Origin: Nocardioides sp. Root1257
GTDB taxonomy: Bacteria; Actinomycetota; Actinomycetes; Propionibacteriales; Nocardioidaceae
DNA length: 64,000 nucleotides
NCBI RefSeq assembly: GCF_001425175.1
Contig: NZ_LMDV01000008.1
Location: 729,494-793,493, forward strand
Direction: 5' to 3'
Shown: piece by piece, positions 54,089-61,847 of the stretch
Layout: each line of letters begins with the position of its first letter
Numbering within the stretch: position 1 is the stretch's first letter
Notes under the pieces: generated by a model
Seen by the model: only the letters and a program-made list of their open reading frames with translations
Told to the model about the DNA's origin: nothing
The model's database searches: none
Program-made: the position numbers and the translations under genes

Positions 54089-54781
54089 GTGCGGGTGCTG
54101 GTGGCTGAGGACGACCGTCGCCTCGCCGAGCTCCTGGCCCAGTCGCTGGCTGAGGCGGGGTGGGAGGTCGAGGTCGTGCACGACGGGACCGCTGCCTACG
54201 GCCGCGCCCTCCCGGACGGCCTCCCGTACGACGTGCTGCTGCTCGACTGGATGCTGCCGGGCGCCGACGGCATCAGCGTGTGCCGGCGGCTGCGGGCTCT
54301 CGGGGTCACCACACCCGTACTGATGCTGACCGCGCGCGGAGATGTCCGCGACCGGATCGACGGTCTCGATGCCGGCGCCGACGACTACCTGCCGAAGCCC
54401 TTCGACCTCGACGAGCTGCTGGCCAGGCTCCGTGCGCTCGTGCGGCGCTCGACGTACGGCGAGCAGGAGGTCGTCGAGGTCGACGACCTGGTCGTCGACC
54501 CCGGTGCCCGGCGCGTCTCGCGGGCCGGCACCGAGGTCGACCTCTCCGCCCGCGAGTTCGACATCCTGCACCTGCTCGTCTCGAGGGCGGGCCGCGTCGT
54601 GAGCCGCTACACCATCCTCGACGAGGTCTGGGACGGTGAGACCGACCTGAGCAGCAACGTCATCGACGTCCACCTCGCGTCGATCCGCGCGAAGATCGAC
54701 CGCCCGTTCGGGACCAGCACCATCACCACCGTCCGGGGTGCCGGCTACCGCGTCGACCCCGCGGACGGATCCGCTCCGTGA
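54089..54781 (+). CDS. OmpR-family response regulator
   Basis: This 230-residue regulator has a receiver domain (VRVLVAEDDRRLAELL; phospho-acceptor Asp in VLLLDWMLPGADG; Thr in VLMLTARGD; Lys in LPKPFDLDELLARL) and a winged-helix output domain (VDPGARRVSRAGTEVDLSAREFDILHLLV, then VIDVHLASIRAKID and TVRGAGYRVD). The GTG at 54089 has GAGAGGAG upstream; a longer ATG at 54053 covers that site. The stop overlaps the kinase GTG by 4 bases, so translation is coupled. It likely controls the divergent ABC exporter. Confidence 0.94.
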   Translation: MRVLVAEDDRRLAELLAQSLAEAGWEVEVVHDGTAAYGRALPDGLPYDVLLLDWMLPGADGISVCRRLRALGVTTPVLMLTARGDVRDRIDGLDAGADDYLPKPFDLDELLARLRALVRRSTYGEQEVVEVDDLVVDPGARRVSRAGTEVDLSAREFDILHLLVSRAGRVVSRYTILDEVWDGETDLSSNVIDVHLASIRAKIDRPFGTSTITTVRGAGYRVDPADGSAP

Positions 54782-56190
54782 GCCGGCTGCCGCTGCGGGT
54801 GCGGCTCGTGGCCGGGTTCGTGGCCGCGATGCTCGTGCTGCTGACCGCCGCCGGGGCCTTCGTCTACTGGCGCGTCGAGTACGCCCTCGACCGCGGCCTG
54901 GACACCGAGCTCGACCAGGCCACTGCCGTCATCACGCCGCTGGTCGACGCCTCGGGTCAGGTCAGCTTACCCGAGGCGGCGAACGCGACCGGTGCCGGGT
55001 GGCAGGTGCTCGACGAGACCGGCGCGGTGCTCGACTCCGGGGGGACCGCCCCGGCGGCCGCGCTCGTGACGTCGTCAGACCTCGACCGAGCCGGCTCCGG
55101 AGCCTTGACCCGAGACATCGGCAAGCTGCTCCCCATCGCGGACAAGCCCTACCGGGTCCAGGTCACCGCCCTGGCGACTCCGGGTCACTTCCTGGTCGTC
55201 GGCGTGCGGCGCGACCACCGCGACGAGGCGCTGCGCGAGCTGCTGCTGCAGCTCGCCCTCGCCGGCGCCGGCGCGCTGGCCGTCGCCGCGATCGTCGGCG
55301 ACGTCCTGGCCCGCGCCGCCCTCCGACCGGTCGAGCGCTACCGGCGCCGCGCCGCCGAGATCGCCGGCGGGGCCGACGGGCTGCGTCTCGACGTACCCCC
55401 CGACCGGGACGACGAGGTCACCCGTCTGGGGCACACCCTCAACGACATGCTGGCCGCCCTGGAGCGCTCCCTCGAGCAGGAGCGCCGCTTCGTCAACGAC
55501 GCCAGCCACGAGCTCCGCACGCCGCTCACTCTCCTGAAGAGCCGCATCCAGCTGGCCCTCCGCCGCTCCCGGACCGTGGCGGAGCACGAGGCCGTCCTCG
55601 GCGAGCTCGCCGTCGACGTCGACCGCCTGACCCACCTCGCCAGCCAGCTCCTCGCCCTCGGCGAGGCGTCCGGCGCCGGCACCGCGGACGTCGACGTCGA
55701 CCAGCTCGTCCGGGCCGTCGTCGCGGACCGGATGCATGTGCACCAGGACGACGCGGACCAGCTGACCGTCGACCTGCCGGAAGCCTCGGCGCACGCCGCG
55801 ATCGACCCGCACGCGCTCGCCCGGATCCTGACCAACCTGATCGACAACGCCGGTGCGCACGGCGCGCCGCCGGTGCACCTCCGGGTCCGGACGGCGGCCG
55901 CGGACGACTCGTCGTACACGGTCATCGAGGTCACCGACGCCGGCCCCGGGATGACGCCCGAGCTGATGGACCGTGCCACCGAGCGGTTCAGCCGATCAGC
56001 GGAGGCGAGGGCACGACCCGGTGCCGGCCTCGGTCTGTCGATCGTCGAGGAGCTCACCCGGCGCGCGTACGGTCAGCTGCGCCTGTGCTGCGGGGACCGG
56101 CACTCGAGCCACGGCGATCCGCACCCGGCGATCGCGTGCGACCACACCGCCGCCATGACGGCGACGGTGATCCTGCCGCAGCCCGGCTGA
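54778..56190 (+). CDS. Sensor histidine kinase
   Basis: This 470-residue kinase has two membrane helices (residues about 8-32 and 160-182) enclosing an extracytoplasmic sensor of about 125 residues, then a HAMP domain (RAALRPVERYRRRAAEIAGG), a HisKA helix with the phospho-His in FVNDASHELRTPLTLLKSR, and an HATPase domain with N box LTNLIDNAGAHG, G1 DAGPGMTPEL, F box RFSRSAEARARPG and G2 GAGLGLSIVEEL. The GTG at 54778 overlaps the regulator's stop. It should phosphorylate the regulator just upstream. The C-terminus has an extra Cys/His-rich segment (LCCGDRHSSHG, CDHTAAM) also seen in some actinobacterial kinases. Confidence 0.93.
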   Translation: MSRLPLRVRLVAGFVAAMLVLLTAAGAFVYWRVEYALDRGLDTELDQATAVITPLVDASGQVSLPEAANATGAGWQVLDETGAVLDSGGTAPAAALVTSSDLDRAGSGALTRDIGKLLPIADKPYRVQVTALATPGHFLVVGVRRDHRDEALRELLLQLALAGAGALAVAAIVGDVLARAALRPVERYRRRAAEIAGGADGLRLDVPPDRDDEVTRLGHTLNDMLAALERSLEQERRFVNDASHELRTPLTLLKSRIQLALRRSRTVAEHEAVLGELAVDVDRLTHLASQLLALGEASGAGTADVDVDQLVRAVVADRMHVHQDDADQLTVDLPEASAHAAIDPHALARILTNLIDNAGAHGAPPVHLRVRTAAADDSSYTVIEVTDAGPGMTPELMDRATERFSRSAEARARPGAGLGLSIVEELTRRAYGQLRLCCGDRHSSHGDPHPAIACDHTAAMTATVILPQPG

Positions 56191-56205
56191 GCCGCGGCCG
56201 CCACA

Positions 56206-56262
56206 CGTTTGGTCACCAAGCGTGCCTGGGAGCGCTCCCGACCTGCGCTTGGTGACCAAACG
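56206..56262. repeat. Nested perfect inverted repeats after the histidine kinase gene
   Basis: CGTTTGGTCACCAAGCG (56206-56222) and CGCTTGGTGACCAAACG (56246-56262) are exact 17-base reverse complements. Each contains TTGGTNACCAA, itself a palindrome. The 23-base spacer holds another perfect palindrome, GGGAGCGCTCCC (56228-56239). The motif centres are 40 bases apart, near four helical turns. It may be a paired operator or a strong hairpin. Confidence 0.75.
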
Positions 56263-56298
56263 TTGCTCAGGCGGCGGCGGACGACCGGTCGAAGACCC

Positions 56299-56333
56299 TG
56301 GTCAACAGCGAATAGTGCTAGTACTATTAGCAC
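56299..56333 (+). promoter_or_regulatory. Promoter and operator of the GntR gene
   Basis: TGGTCA (56299-56304) and TACTAT (56322-56327) are spaced 17 bases; the -10 ends 7 bases before the ATG at 56335, so the message is leaderless. GTGCTAGTACTATTAGCAC (56315-56333) has arms GTGCTA/TAGCAC and covers the -10, a typical autoregulatory operator of small GntR (YtrA-like) repressors. Confidence 0.7.
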
Positions 56334-56334
56334 C

Positions 56335-56688
56335 ATGCGATGGATCATCGACCACTCCTCGGAGCAGCGCCTGCAGGACCAGGTGGCGGCGTCGGTGGTG
56401 CGCGGCCTGCACAGCGGGGAGCTGGTGGTGGGGGAGCAGCTGCCGCCGGCGGCCGAGCTCGCCGCCGCGATCTCGGTGGACCGCAACACCGTCCTGGCCG
56501 CCTACCGGCAGCTCCGCGACGCGGGCGTCCTCGAGTTCCGCCGCGGGCGCGGTGCCCGGGTCGCGGCGACCGCCGACGCCGGCGATCTCGTCCCGGTCCG
56601 GCAGGCCGTCCAGGCGGCCATCGACCTCGCCCGGCGCTACGGGCTGGACTCGTCCGACGTCATCACCCTCGTCAAGGAGCTGTCATGA
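56335..56688 (+). CDS. Small GntR-family (YtrA-like) regulator
   Basis: This 117-residue protein has a GntR winged helix at residues 10-75 (QRLQDQVAASVVRGLHSGEL, GEQLPPAAELAAAISVDRNTVLAAYRQLRDAGVLEFRRGRGA) and a short C-terminal helical tail, as in the YtrA subfamily that lacks an effector domain. Start ATG 56335 follows a -10 box by 7 bases and sits next to the palindromic operator. The stop overlaps the next gene (ATGA). YtrA-type repressors usually control the membrane or ABC genes that follow them; here the partner is a single membrane protein. Confidence 0.88.
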   Translation: MRWIIDHSSEQRLQDQVAASVVRGLHSGELVVGEQLPPAAELAAAISVDRNTVLAAYRQLRDAGVLEFRRGRGARVAATADAGDLVPVRQAVQAAIDLARRYGLDSSDVITLVKELS

Positions 56689-57155
56689 ACACGACTGTCT
56701 ACACCGGCCGCGCGACCAACTGGACGAGCGTCGTCATCAGCGGGCTCCTGCTCGTGCCCCTGATCGGGCTGGCCAGCTCGTCCGGCTCGATCGATCGGTC
56801 AGTCGTCCTCCTCGCGGTGCTCGCCCTGGTCGGTCTGCTGGCCGAGGTCGCGACCGCGTCGGACGTCCGCGCCTCCAGCGGCTCCCACGGCGTGAGCATG
56901 CACTGGGGTGTCCTCGGCTGGCCGCGGGCGACGTACGCGCTGGGCGACATCCGCGAGGCCTCGGTCGTCGAGGTCCCGTGGTGGGCGGTGAGCTACGGGT
57001 TCTGGTGGACCCCCTGGCGGACGGTGTGCACCGTGCGCACCGGCCCGGCCCTGCGGCTCCGGCTGACCAACGGTCGCACGGTGACCATCACCGTCCCCGA
57101 CCCCCACGCGGCGCTGGCCGCGCTGCGCGCGGCTACTCCGCCGGCCACGCCTTGA
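56685..57155 (+). CDS. Membrane protein co-transcribed with GntR regulator
   Basis: This 156-residue protein has two N-terminal helices (residues about 13-30 and 38-56), then a cytoplasmic or exterior region with HWGVLGWPRATYALGDIREASVVEVPWWAVSYGFWWTPWR and RLRLTNGRTVTITVPDP, resembling a bacterial PH-like domain of the type found in small GntR-linked membrane proteins. The ATG overlaps the regulator stop (ATGA). It is convergent with the DUF4157 gene, overlapping it by 23 bases. Function unknown, possibly sensing or maintaining the membrane. Confidence 0.75.
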   Translation: MNTTVYTGRATNWTSVVISGLLLVPLIGLASSSGSIDRSVVLLAVLALVGLLAEVATASDVRASSGSHGVSMHWGVLGWPRATYALGDIREASVVEVPWWAVSYGFWWTPWRTVCTVRTGPALRLRLTNGRTVTITVPDPHAALAALRAATPPATP

Positions 57156-58527
57156 CGGCGTCGAGCGCCTTCTTCACCTGGGCGTACTGAGCGCCGGACA
57201 CCGCCTGCCGGGGTCCGTCCTTGCCGACCTTGAAGCCGGCGTTGTTGAGGTCGACGGCACGGCCGAGGTGGACGTGGAACTGGACCGGAGCCAACGCCCG
57301 GTTGGGGTCCGGGCGGGCGAAGATGAACTTGCCGCCGTTGGTCGAGGTCGCCTTCGCCTTGCGGTACTCCTGGTACTGGCCCTTGATGCGGCCGGCCGTG
57401 ACCTGGGCGCAGATGCCGTCGAGCGCGCCGATCGTGGCGGTGATCTTCGCGAGCCCCGCCCAGGCCGCGGAGACCGCCAGCGCCTGGGCGACGGTGGTGG
57501 CGGCGACTCCGCCCGGAGCGCCGTTGCCGTAGATGAAGGCCTCGAGGGCGACCTCGTCGGACTGGAGGAGTGCGAGCACCTGGGCCGGGGTGCGGGCGGA
57601 CTCGCTCGCGGCGGCGGCCAGGAAGAACCAGGCGCTGCGCTCGGTGTCCTTCATCTTGGCGTTGGCGAGCAGGCCCTTGAGGTCGGCGTCGACGACCGGG
57701 TCGTAGTTGGCGATCGCGGTGGTGACCGTCGCCTGGACCTCGTCCTTGCGCTTCGTGGCCGCGGCGGCCTTCGCGTCGGCCGCCTTGCCTTCCTTGAGCT
57801 CGGTCACGCGCGCGTCGATGAGGGCGACCAGGTCGTCCTCGTCCCAGCTGGCCTTGGCCTTCCACGCTGCGAGCACCTCCGGCGAGGTCTCCGCCTTGAT
57901 CCGGGCCTCGTCGACGTCGGCGTCGGCCGGGGTGCCGTCCTTGAGCCGACGGATCGGCTGGACGGAGGGACTGTGCTGGAGCGTGTGGGCGAGCTCGTGC
58001 GCGACGACCCGCTGACCGTCCGGGGTCGAGGTGTCGGGCACGCCGTCGCGGAAGAAGACATCGCGACCCACCGTGAAGGCGCGGGCGCCGATGCTGCGGC
58101 TGCCCGCGTCGACGTCCGGCCCCGTGTGCACCCGCACGTGGCCGAGGTCGGCGCCCATCGCCTCCTCGAAGGACCGACGCACCTGGCCCGAGAGCTCGTG
58201 CCCGGTGCTCCCGGCGCGGGCGACGAGGCGGTCCACCAGCTCCGGTGCCTCCCCGCCGGCGGCACCGACGCGCACCGCCGGTCCGCCCGACGCCGCTGAC
58301 TCCGCCGACGGCAGTCGGCGCAGCGTGGCGAGCGGGTCCCCGAGCGCCGCGACGACGTCGGCCGCCACCCGCTCGGCCTCGTGCTCGTGCGGATCGTCGC
58401 AGGCACCCACCTGCAGCGAGCGTCGTACGGCGGGCAGCGGCAGCGGTCCAGGCGGAGCCGAGCCGGGCTGATCGACCTCGGGCACGGCCTCGACCTGGGG
58501 ATCGTCCTGGATGGCGATGTGCTCCAT
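57133..58527 (-). CDS. DUF4157 'eCIS core' metalloprotease-like cargo protein
   Basis: This 464-residue protein has the DUF4157 pattern at residues about 108-190: HELSGQVRRSFEEAMGADLGHVRVHTG, ARAFTVGRDVFFRDG and VVAHELAHTLQHSP with the zinc-binding HELAH (177-181). A low-complexity N-terminus with Pro precedes it. DUF4157 ('eCIS core') domains mark effectors and accessory proteins of extracellular contractile injection systems. The C-terminal 270 residues have helical segments (EDDLVALIDARVTELKEGKA, ERSAWFFLAAAASES) and end in GKFIFARPDPNRALAPVQFHVHLGRAVDLNN, unrecognised, and may be a toxin. ATG 58527. It is far from the eCIS genes at 1-6067. Loading into that particle is inferred. Confidence 0.85.
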   Translation of the reverse strand: MEHIAIQDDPQVEAVPEVDQPGSAPPGPLPLPAVRRSLQVGACDDPHEHEAERVAADVVAALGDPLATLRRLPSAESAASGGPAVRVGAAGGEAPELVDRLVARAGSTGHELSGQVRRSFEEAMGADLGHVRVHTGPDVDAGSRSIGARAFTVGRDVFFRDGVPDTSTPDGQRVVAHELAHTLQHSPSVQPIRRLKDGTPADADVDEARIKAETSPEVLAAWKAKASWDEDDLVALIDARVTELKEGKAADAKAAAATKRKDEVQATVTTAIANYDPVVDADLKGLLANAKMKDTERSAWFFLAAAASESARTPAQVLALLQSDEVALEAFIYGNGAPGGVAATTVAQALAVSAAWAGLAKITATIGALDGICAQVTAGRIKGQYQEYRKAKATSTNGGKFIFARPDPNRALAPVQFHVHLGRAVDLNNAGFKVGKDGPRQAVSGAQYAQVKKALDAVKAWPAE

Positions 58528-58605
58528 GCGTGCTCCCGAGTCGAGCCCTCACGCTACGCACGCCACGGCGGTGCCGCCCAGACCCGCATGTGCCCTCGGG
58601 CGTGG

Positions 58606-59343
58606 TCAGTCCGGGCTATCTCGGAGGAACGTCCGGACCATCGGGCCGACGACGTCGGGCCGGTCGCTGGCCACCAGGTGACCAGCGGCGGGAACGATCG
58701 CCAGCTGGGCGCCGGGGATGCTCCGGGCGATCGTCAGCGTGTGGTCGGCCCGGACCATGTCGTGGTCGCCCGCGACGACCAGCGTCCGCGCCCGGATCGT
58801 CGTCAGCACCTCGGGGGTGATCCGAGGCTCGTTCAGCCACATCCGGGTGAGCTTCTCGATGACGACGGGCCCGTGCTCGGCGCCGTCGGGCGAGAGGTCG
58901 GCGTACTCCCGGTCGAGTCGGGCGGCGGCCTCCGCGCTCATCGTGTGCTCGGCCTCGTCGTCGGAGACGAAGCCGCTCGGGTCGATGTTGGCGCTGATCG
59001 ACACCAGCGAGCGGACCCGCGCCGGGTGCTCGAGCGCCAGCATCAGGCCCAGGATCGCGCCGTCGCTGAACCCGATCACGTGGACCGACGCGAGCCCGAC
59101 GGCATCGAGGTAGGCGACCGTCTCCGTCAGTGCGGCGGCGTAGCTGAGCGGTCCGTCCCGGTCGGCGGTGCGCCCGTGCGCCACCCGCTCGGGCGCGTGC
59201 ACGGCGTACTCCGTCGCCAGGAAGTCGCCCAGGTGGCGGAGGTTCTCGAGCGTGGCGTAGCCACCGTGCAGGAGCAGCAGCGGCTCCCCGGCCCCCTGGA
59301 TCTCGTGGTACGTCGGGTGGCCGAGGAGGTCGAGGTAGGGCAC
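58606..59343 (-). CDS. Alpha/beta hydrolase
   Basis: This 245-residue protein has an alpha/beta hydrolase fold: LGHPTYHEIQGAGEPLLLLHGGYA with the oxyanion HGG, the nucleophile elbow HVIGFSDGAILGL (Ser), an Asp in RTLVVAGDHDMV and the His in VPAAGHLVASDRP. No signal peptide. The substrate is unknown; esterase, thioesterase or C-C hydrolase activity are all possible. It is alone on its strand between the DUF4157 gene and a small plus-strand membrane gene. Confidence 0.88.
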   Translation of the reverse strand: MPYLDLLGHPTYHEIQGAGEPLLLLHGGYATLENLRHLGDFLATEYAVHAPERVAHGRTADRDGPLSYAAALTETVAYLDAVGLASVHVIGFSDGAILGLMLALEHPARVRSLVSISANIDPSGFVSDDEAEHTMSAEAAARLDREYADLSPDGAEHGPVVIEKLTRMWLNEPRITPEVLTTIRARTLVVAGDHDMVRADHTLTIARSIPGAQLAIVPAAGHLVASDRPDVVGPMVRTFLRDSPD

Positions 59344-59381
59344 GGCCTGAACCCTAGATGCCTCCGGGGCATGATCGACGG

Positions 59382-59636
59382 GTGCTCGAGCGACCCGTCG
59401 TCCCGGACCGTCCGCCGCCCGGCCCCGTCCCGGGAGCGGTGCTGGGCGTGCCGGCCGGCCTGCTGCTGACGGCCGTCTGGCGGTACGGCGCCGCCGACCT
59501 GGCCCTGGCCGTGAGCGCGGTGTTCGCCGGTCTGGTCGCCGTCCTGCTCGCCGGCGCGCCGGGCTGGCGACCGTTCGGTACGGCGCTGCTGGCCGCCGCC
59601 GGCGTCGTGGTCGGCGTGCTGGTGGTGCTGGGCTGA
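59382..59636 (+). CDS. Small membrane protein
   Basis: This 84-residue protein has a proline-rich start (VPDRPPPGPVPG) and three hydrophobic segments (AVLGVPAGLLLTAVW, ADLALAVSAVFAGLVAVLLAG, GTALLAAAGVVVGVLVVLG). The GTG at 59382 has CATGAT 6 bases upstream and no ribosome site, so it may be leaderless; an ATG at 59358 is the longer alternative. No family recognised. It is monocistronic. Confidence 0.55.
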   Translation: MLERPVVPDRPPPGPVPGAVLGVPAGLLLTAVWRYGAADLALAVSAVFAGLVAVLLAGAPGWRPFGTALLAAAGVVVGVLVVLG

Positions 59637-59721
59637 CGGGTTTGGCGTGACCTCTGCAGGGTAGTGCCGTTGGTGTACTGAACTAGTCCACTTAAGCAGC
59701 TCCATCTCCTCGGGAGGACCC

Positions 59722-61050
59722 ATGCCCGCCCCCACGCCCCGCAAGGTGGCGCTCGCCTCGGCGGTCGGAGCCACCATCGAGTGGTACGACTTCTTCCTCT
59801 ACGGCACGGCCGCCGGCCTGGTCTTCGACAAGCTCTACTTCAACGGGCTCGACGGACCCGCCGCTCAGTTCGCGGCCTTCGGCACCTTCGCCGTCGGCTT
59901 CCTGGCCCGGCCGGTCGGTGGTCTGATCTTCGGGCACTTCGGGGACCGGATCGGGCGCAAGCAGATGCTGCTGCTGACGCTCCTGATCATGGGGCTAGGC
60001 ACGGCGCTGATCGGCCTGCTCCCGTCGTACGACTCCATCGGCCTCTGGGCCCCGGTCCTGCTCGTCGTGCTGCGCATCCTGCAGGGCATCGGCGTCGGCG
60101 GTGAGTACGGCGGCGCCGTGCTGCTCGCGGTCGAGTACGCCCCGGCGGAGCGACGCGGCTTCTTCGGCAGCTTCGCCCACATCGGCGTGCCGGGCGGCCT
60201 CTTCCTCGCCGCCGGTGCGTTCACGATCGCGAGCCAGCTGCCCGACGACCAGTTCCTGGCGTGGGGCTGGCGGGCCTGCTTCCTGCTGAGCATCGTGCTG
60301 CTCGCCATCGGCGCCTACATCCGGCTGAGCGTCATGGAGACGCCGGCGTTCCGCGAGGTGCAGGAGCGCAAGGAGATCGCCGCGGTGCCGGTCAAGGAGC
60401 TGATCGCGGCCCAGCCGCGGACGCTGCTGCTCGGCATGGGCACGCGGTTCGTCGAGGGCTTCACGTTCAACCTGTTCTCGGTCTACTTCCTGGCCTACGT
60501 GGTCACCAACCTCGAGCTCCCGAAGTCGTGGGCGCTCGACGGCATCATGGTCGGCGCGCTGCTCGGCGTCGGGCTGGTGATCCTGTCGGGCGCCGTCTCC
60601 GACCGGGTCGGCCGCAAGCCCGTCTACCGCCTCGGCGCCTGGCTGGCCCTGCTGTTCGCGTTCCCGGCCGCCGCCCTGCTCCACTCGGAGAACCGGTGGG
60701 CGATCTTCGCCGTCTTCGTCGGTGGTCTCGGCGTCCTCTACGGCACCGTCTACGGTCCGCTGGCCGCGTGGTGGTCGGAGCTCTTCGACACCCGCTACCG
60801 CTACTCGGCCCTGAGCACGCTCTACCAGGTCTCCGGCGTCGTCGCCTCGGGCTTCACCCCGCTGATCGCCGCGTGGCTCGTCTCGCGGGGCGACGGCAGC
60901 CTGTGGCTGGTCGCGACGTACGCGACCGCGGTGGCGGCGCTGAGCCTCGTCTGCGCGCAGCTGCTGCCGGAGACCCGCGGCCGCGACCTGGACGAGTCGT
61001 GGGTCGAGGAGCCGGCCGCCGAGCGTCCGTACGCCGAAGCAGGCGTCTGA
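59722..61050 (+). CDS. MFS transporter, metabolite:H+ symporter (MHS) family
   Basis: This 442-residue protein has 12 membrane helices and MHS features: SAVGATIEWYDFFLYGTAAG at the N-terminus, the loop motif GHFGDRIGRKQML, ILQGIGVGGEYGGAVLLAVEYAP, and AVSDRVGRKPVYRLG in the second half. Relatives transport shikimate, alpha-ketoglutarate, proline/betaine or citrate with protons; the exact substrate is not predictable. A GGGAGG site lies 10 bases before the ATG at 59722. The upstream 85 bases contain an A/T-rich stretch (TACTGAACTAGTCCACTTAA) likely holding the promoter. Confidence 0.92.
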   Translation: MPAPTPRKVALASAVGATIEWYDFFLYGTAAGLVFDKLYFNGLDGPAAQFAAFGTFAVGFLARPVGGLIFGHFGDRIGRKQMLLLTLLIMGLGTALIGLLPSYDSIGLWAPVLLVVLRILQGIGVGGEYGGAVLLAVEYAPAERRGFFGSFAHIGVPGGLFLAAGAFTIASQLPDDQFLAWGWRACFLLSIVLLAIGAYIRLSVMETPAFREVQERKEIAAVPVKELIAAQPRTLLLGMGTRFVEGFTFNLFSVYFLAYVVTNLELPKSWALDGIMVGALLGVGLVILSGAVSDRVGRKPVYRLGAWLALLFAFPAAALLHSENRWAIFAVFVGGLGVLYGTVYGPLAAWWSELFDTRYRYSALSTLYQVSGVVASGFTPLIAAWLVSRGDGSLWLVATYATAVAALSLVCAQLLPETRGRDLDESWVEEPAAERPYAEAGV

Positions 61051-61065
61051 CGCCCGCGTGGGAAG

Positions 61066-61767
61066 ATGAGCGCCGTGGAGGCCCGGATCGACGCGTGCGT
61101 GCTCTGGCTGCGCGCGCTGCTGATGGGCTCCCTGGCGTTCTTCCTCGGCGTCGTCGGTCACGTGAGCGCCGACGGTCTCCTGCCCGGCCCGCTCCTGCTG
61201 GCGGTCATGCTGGCGATGTCGGTGCTGCTCAGCGCCCCGATGCTGAGCAGGCCGGCCTCGACCACGCGGATCGTGGCGATGCTCGTCGGCGGCCAGACCC
61301 TGCTCCACCTGGTGCTCTCGGTGACGGCCGGCCACGCCGGTGATCGCACCGCCGCAGCGGTGGCCACCCGGACGAGCGCGATGAGCAGCCTCCCGGTCGT
61401 CGACGGCCGCCGCCTCGGGTCGCTCCAGGACGCCTACACCGGCGCGAGCGACCAGCCGGGCGGTCTCGCCCCGACGCTGCCGGTCGGGCACCTCATCGGC
61501 GACCTGTCGGCACACGCGCCGATGATGGTCGCCCACCTCGTCGTCGCCGCCCTCGTCGGCCTCTGGCTCGGGTACGGCGAGCGCTGCCTCTGGACGGTCC
61601 TCGCCCTGACCGGCCGCCGCATCCTCGCCGCGACCTGGGCGCTCCGACCCGTCGTCCGCGCTCCCCGGCTGACTTTCCTGGACGCCGTGCTCGCCCCCGC
61701 CGGACCGCGCTCGGTCTGGCTGGTCCGCCCCGACTCCCGTCGCGGGCCTCCTCTGCTGGCTGCCTGA
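61066..61767 (+). CDS. Membrane protein upstream of PepSY gene
   Basis: This 233-residue protein has about four helices (residues about 10-32, 40-60, 68-90 and 150-175) with His residues in or near them (VVGHVSADG, LLHLVLSVTAGHAGD, PVGHLIGDLSAHAPMM). The C-terminus is basic. Its position before a PepSY-domain protein suggests a role in metal or heme handling at the membrane, but no family was recognised. ATG 61066 or GTG 61075 are possible starts. It ends 80 bases before the PepSY gene. Confidence 0.6.
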   Translation: MSAVEARIDACVLWLRALLMGSLAFFLGVVGHVSADGLLPGPLLLAVMLAMSVLLSAPMLSRPASTTRIVAMLVGGQTLLHLVLSVTAGHAGDRTAAAVATRTSAMSSLPVVDGRRLGSLQDAYTGASDQPGGLAPTLPVGHLIGDLSAHAPMMVAHLVVAALVGLWLGYGERCLWTVLALTGRRILAATWALRPVVRAPRLTFLDAVLAPAGPRSVWLVRPDSRRGPPLLAA

Positions 61768-61847
61768 CACCAGCACCCCACGCCGGACCGCCTGTGGTCG
61801 CGGCGTACTCGCGCGTTCCCGCGCGCCCACATCTTCCGAGGAGACCC

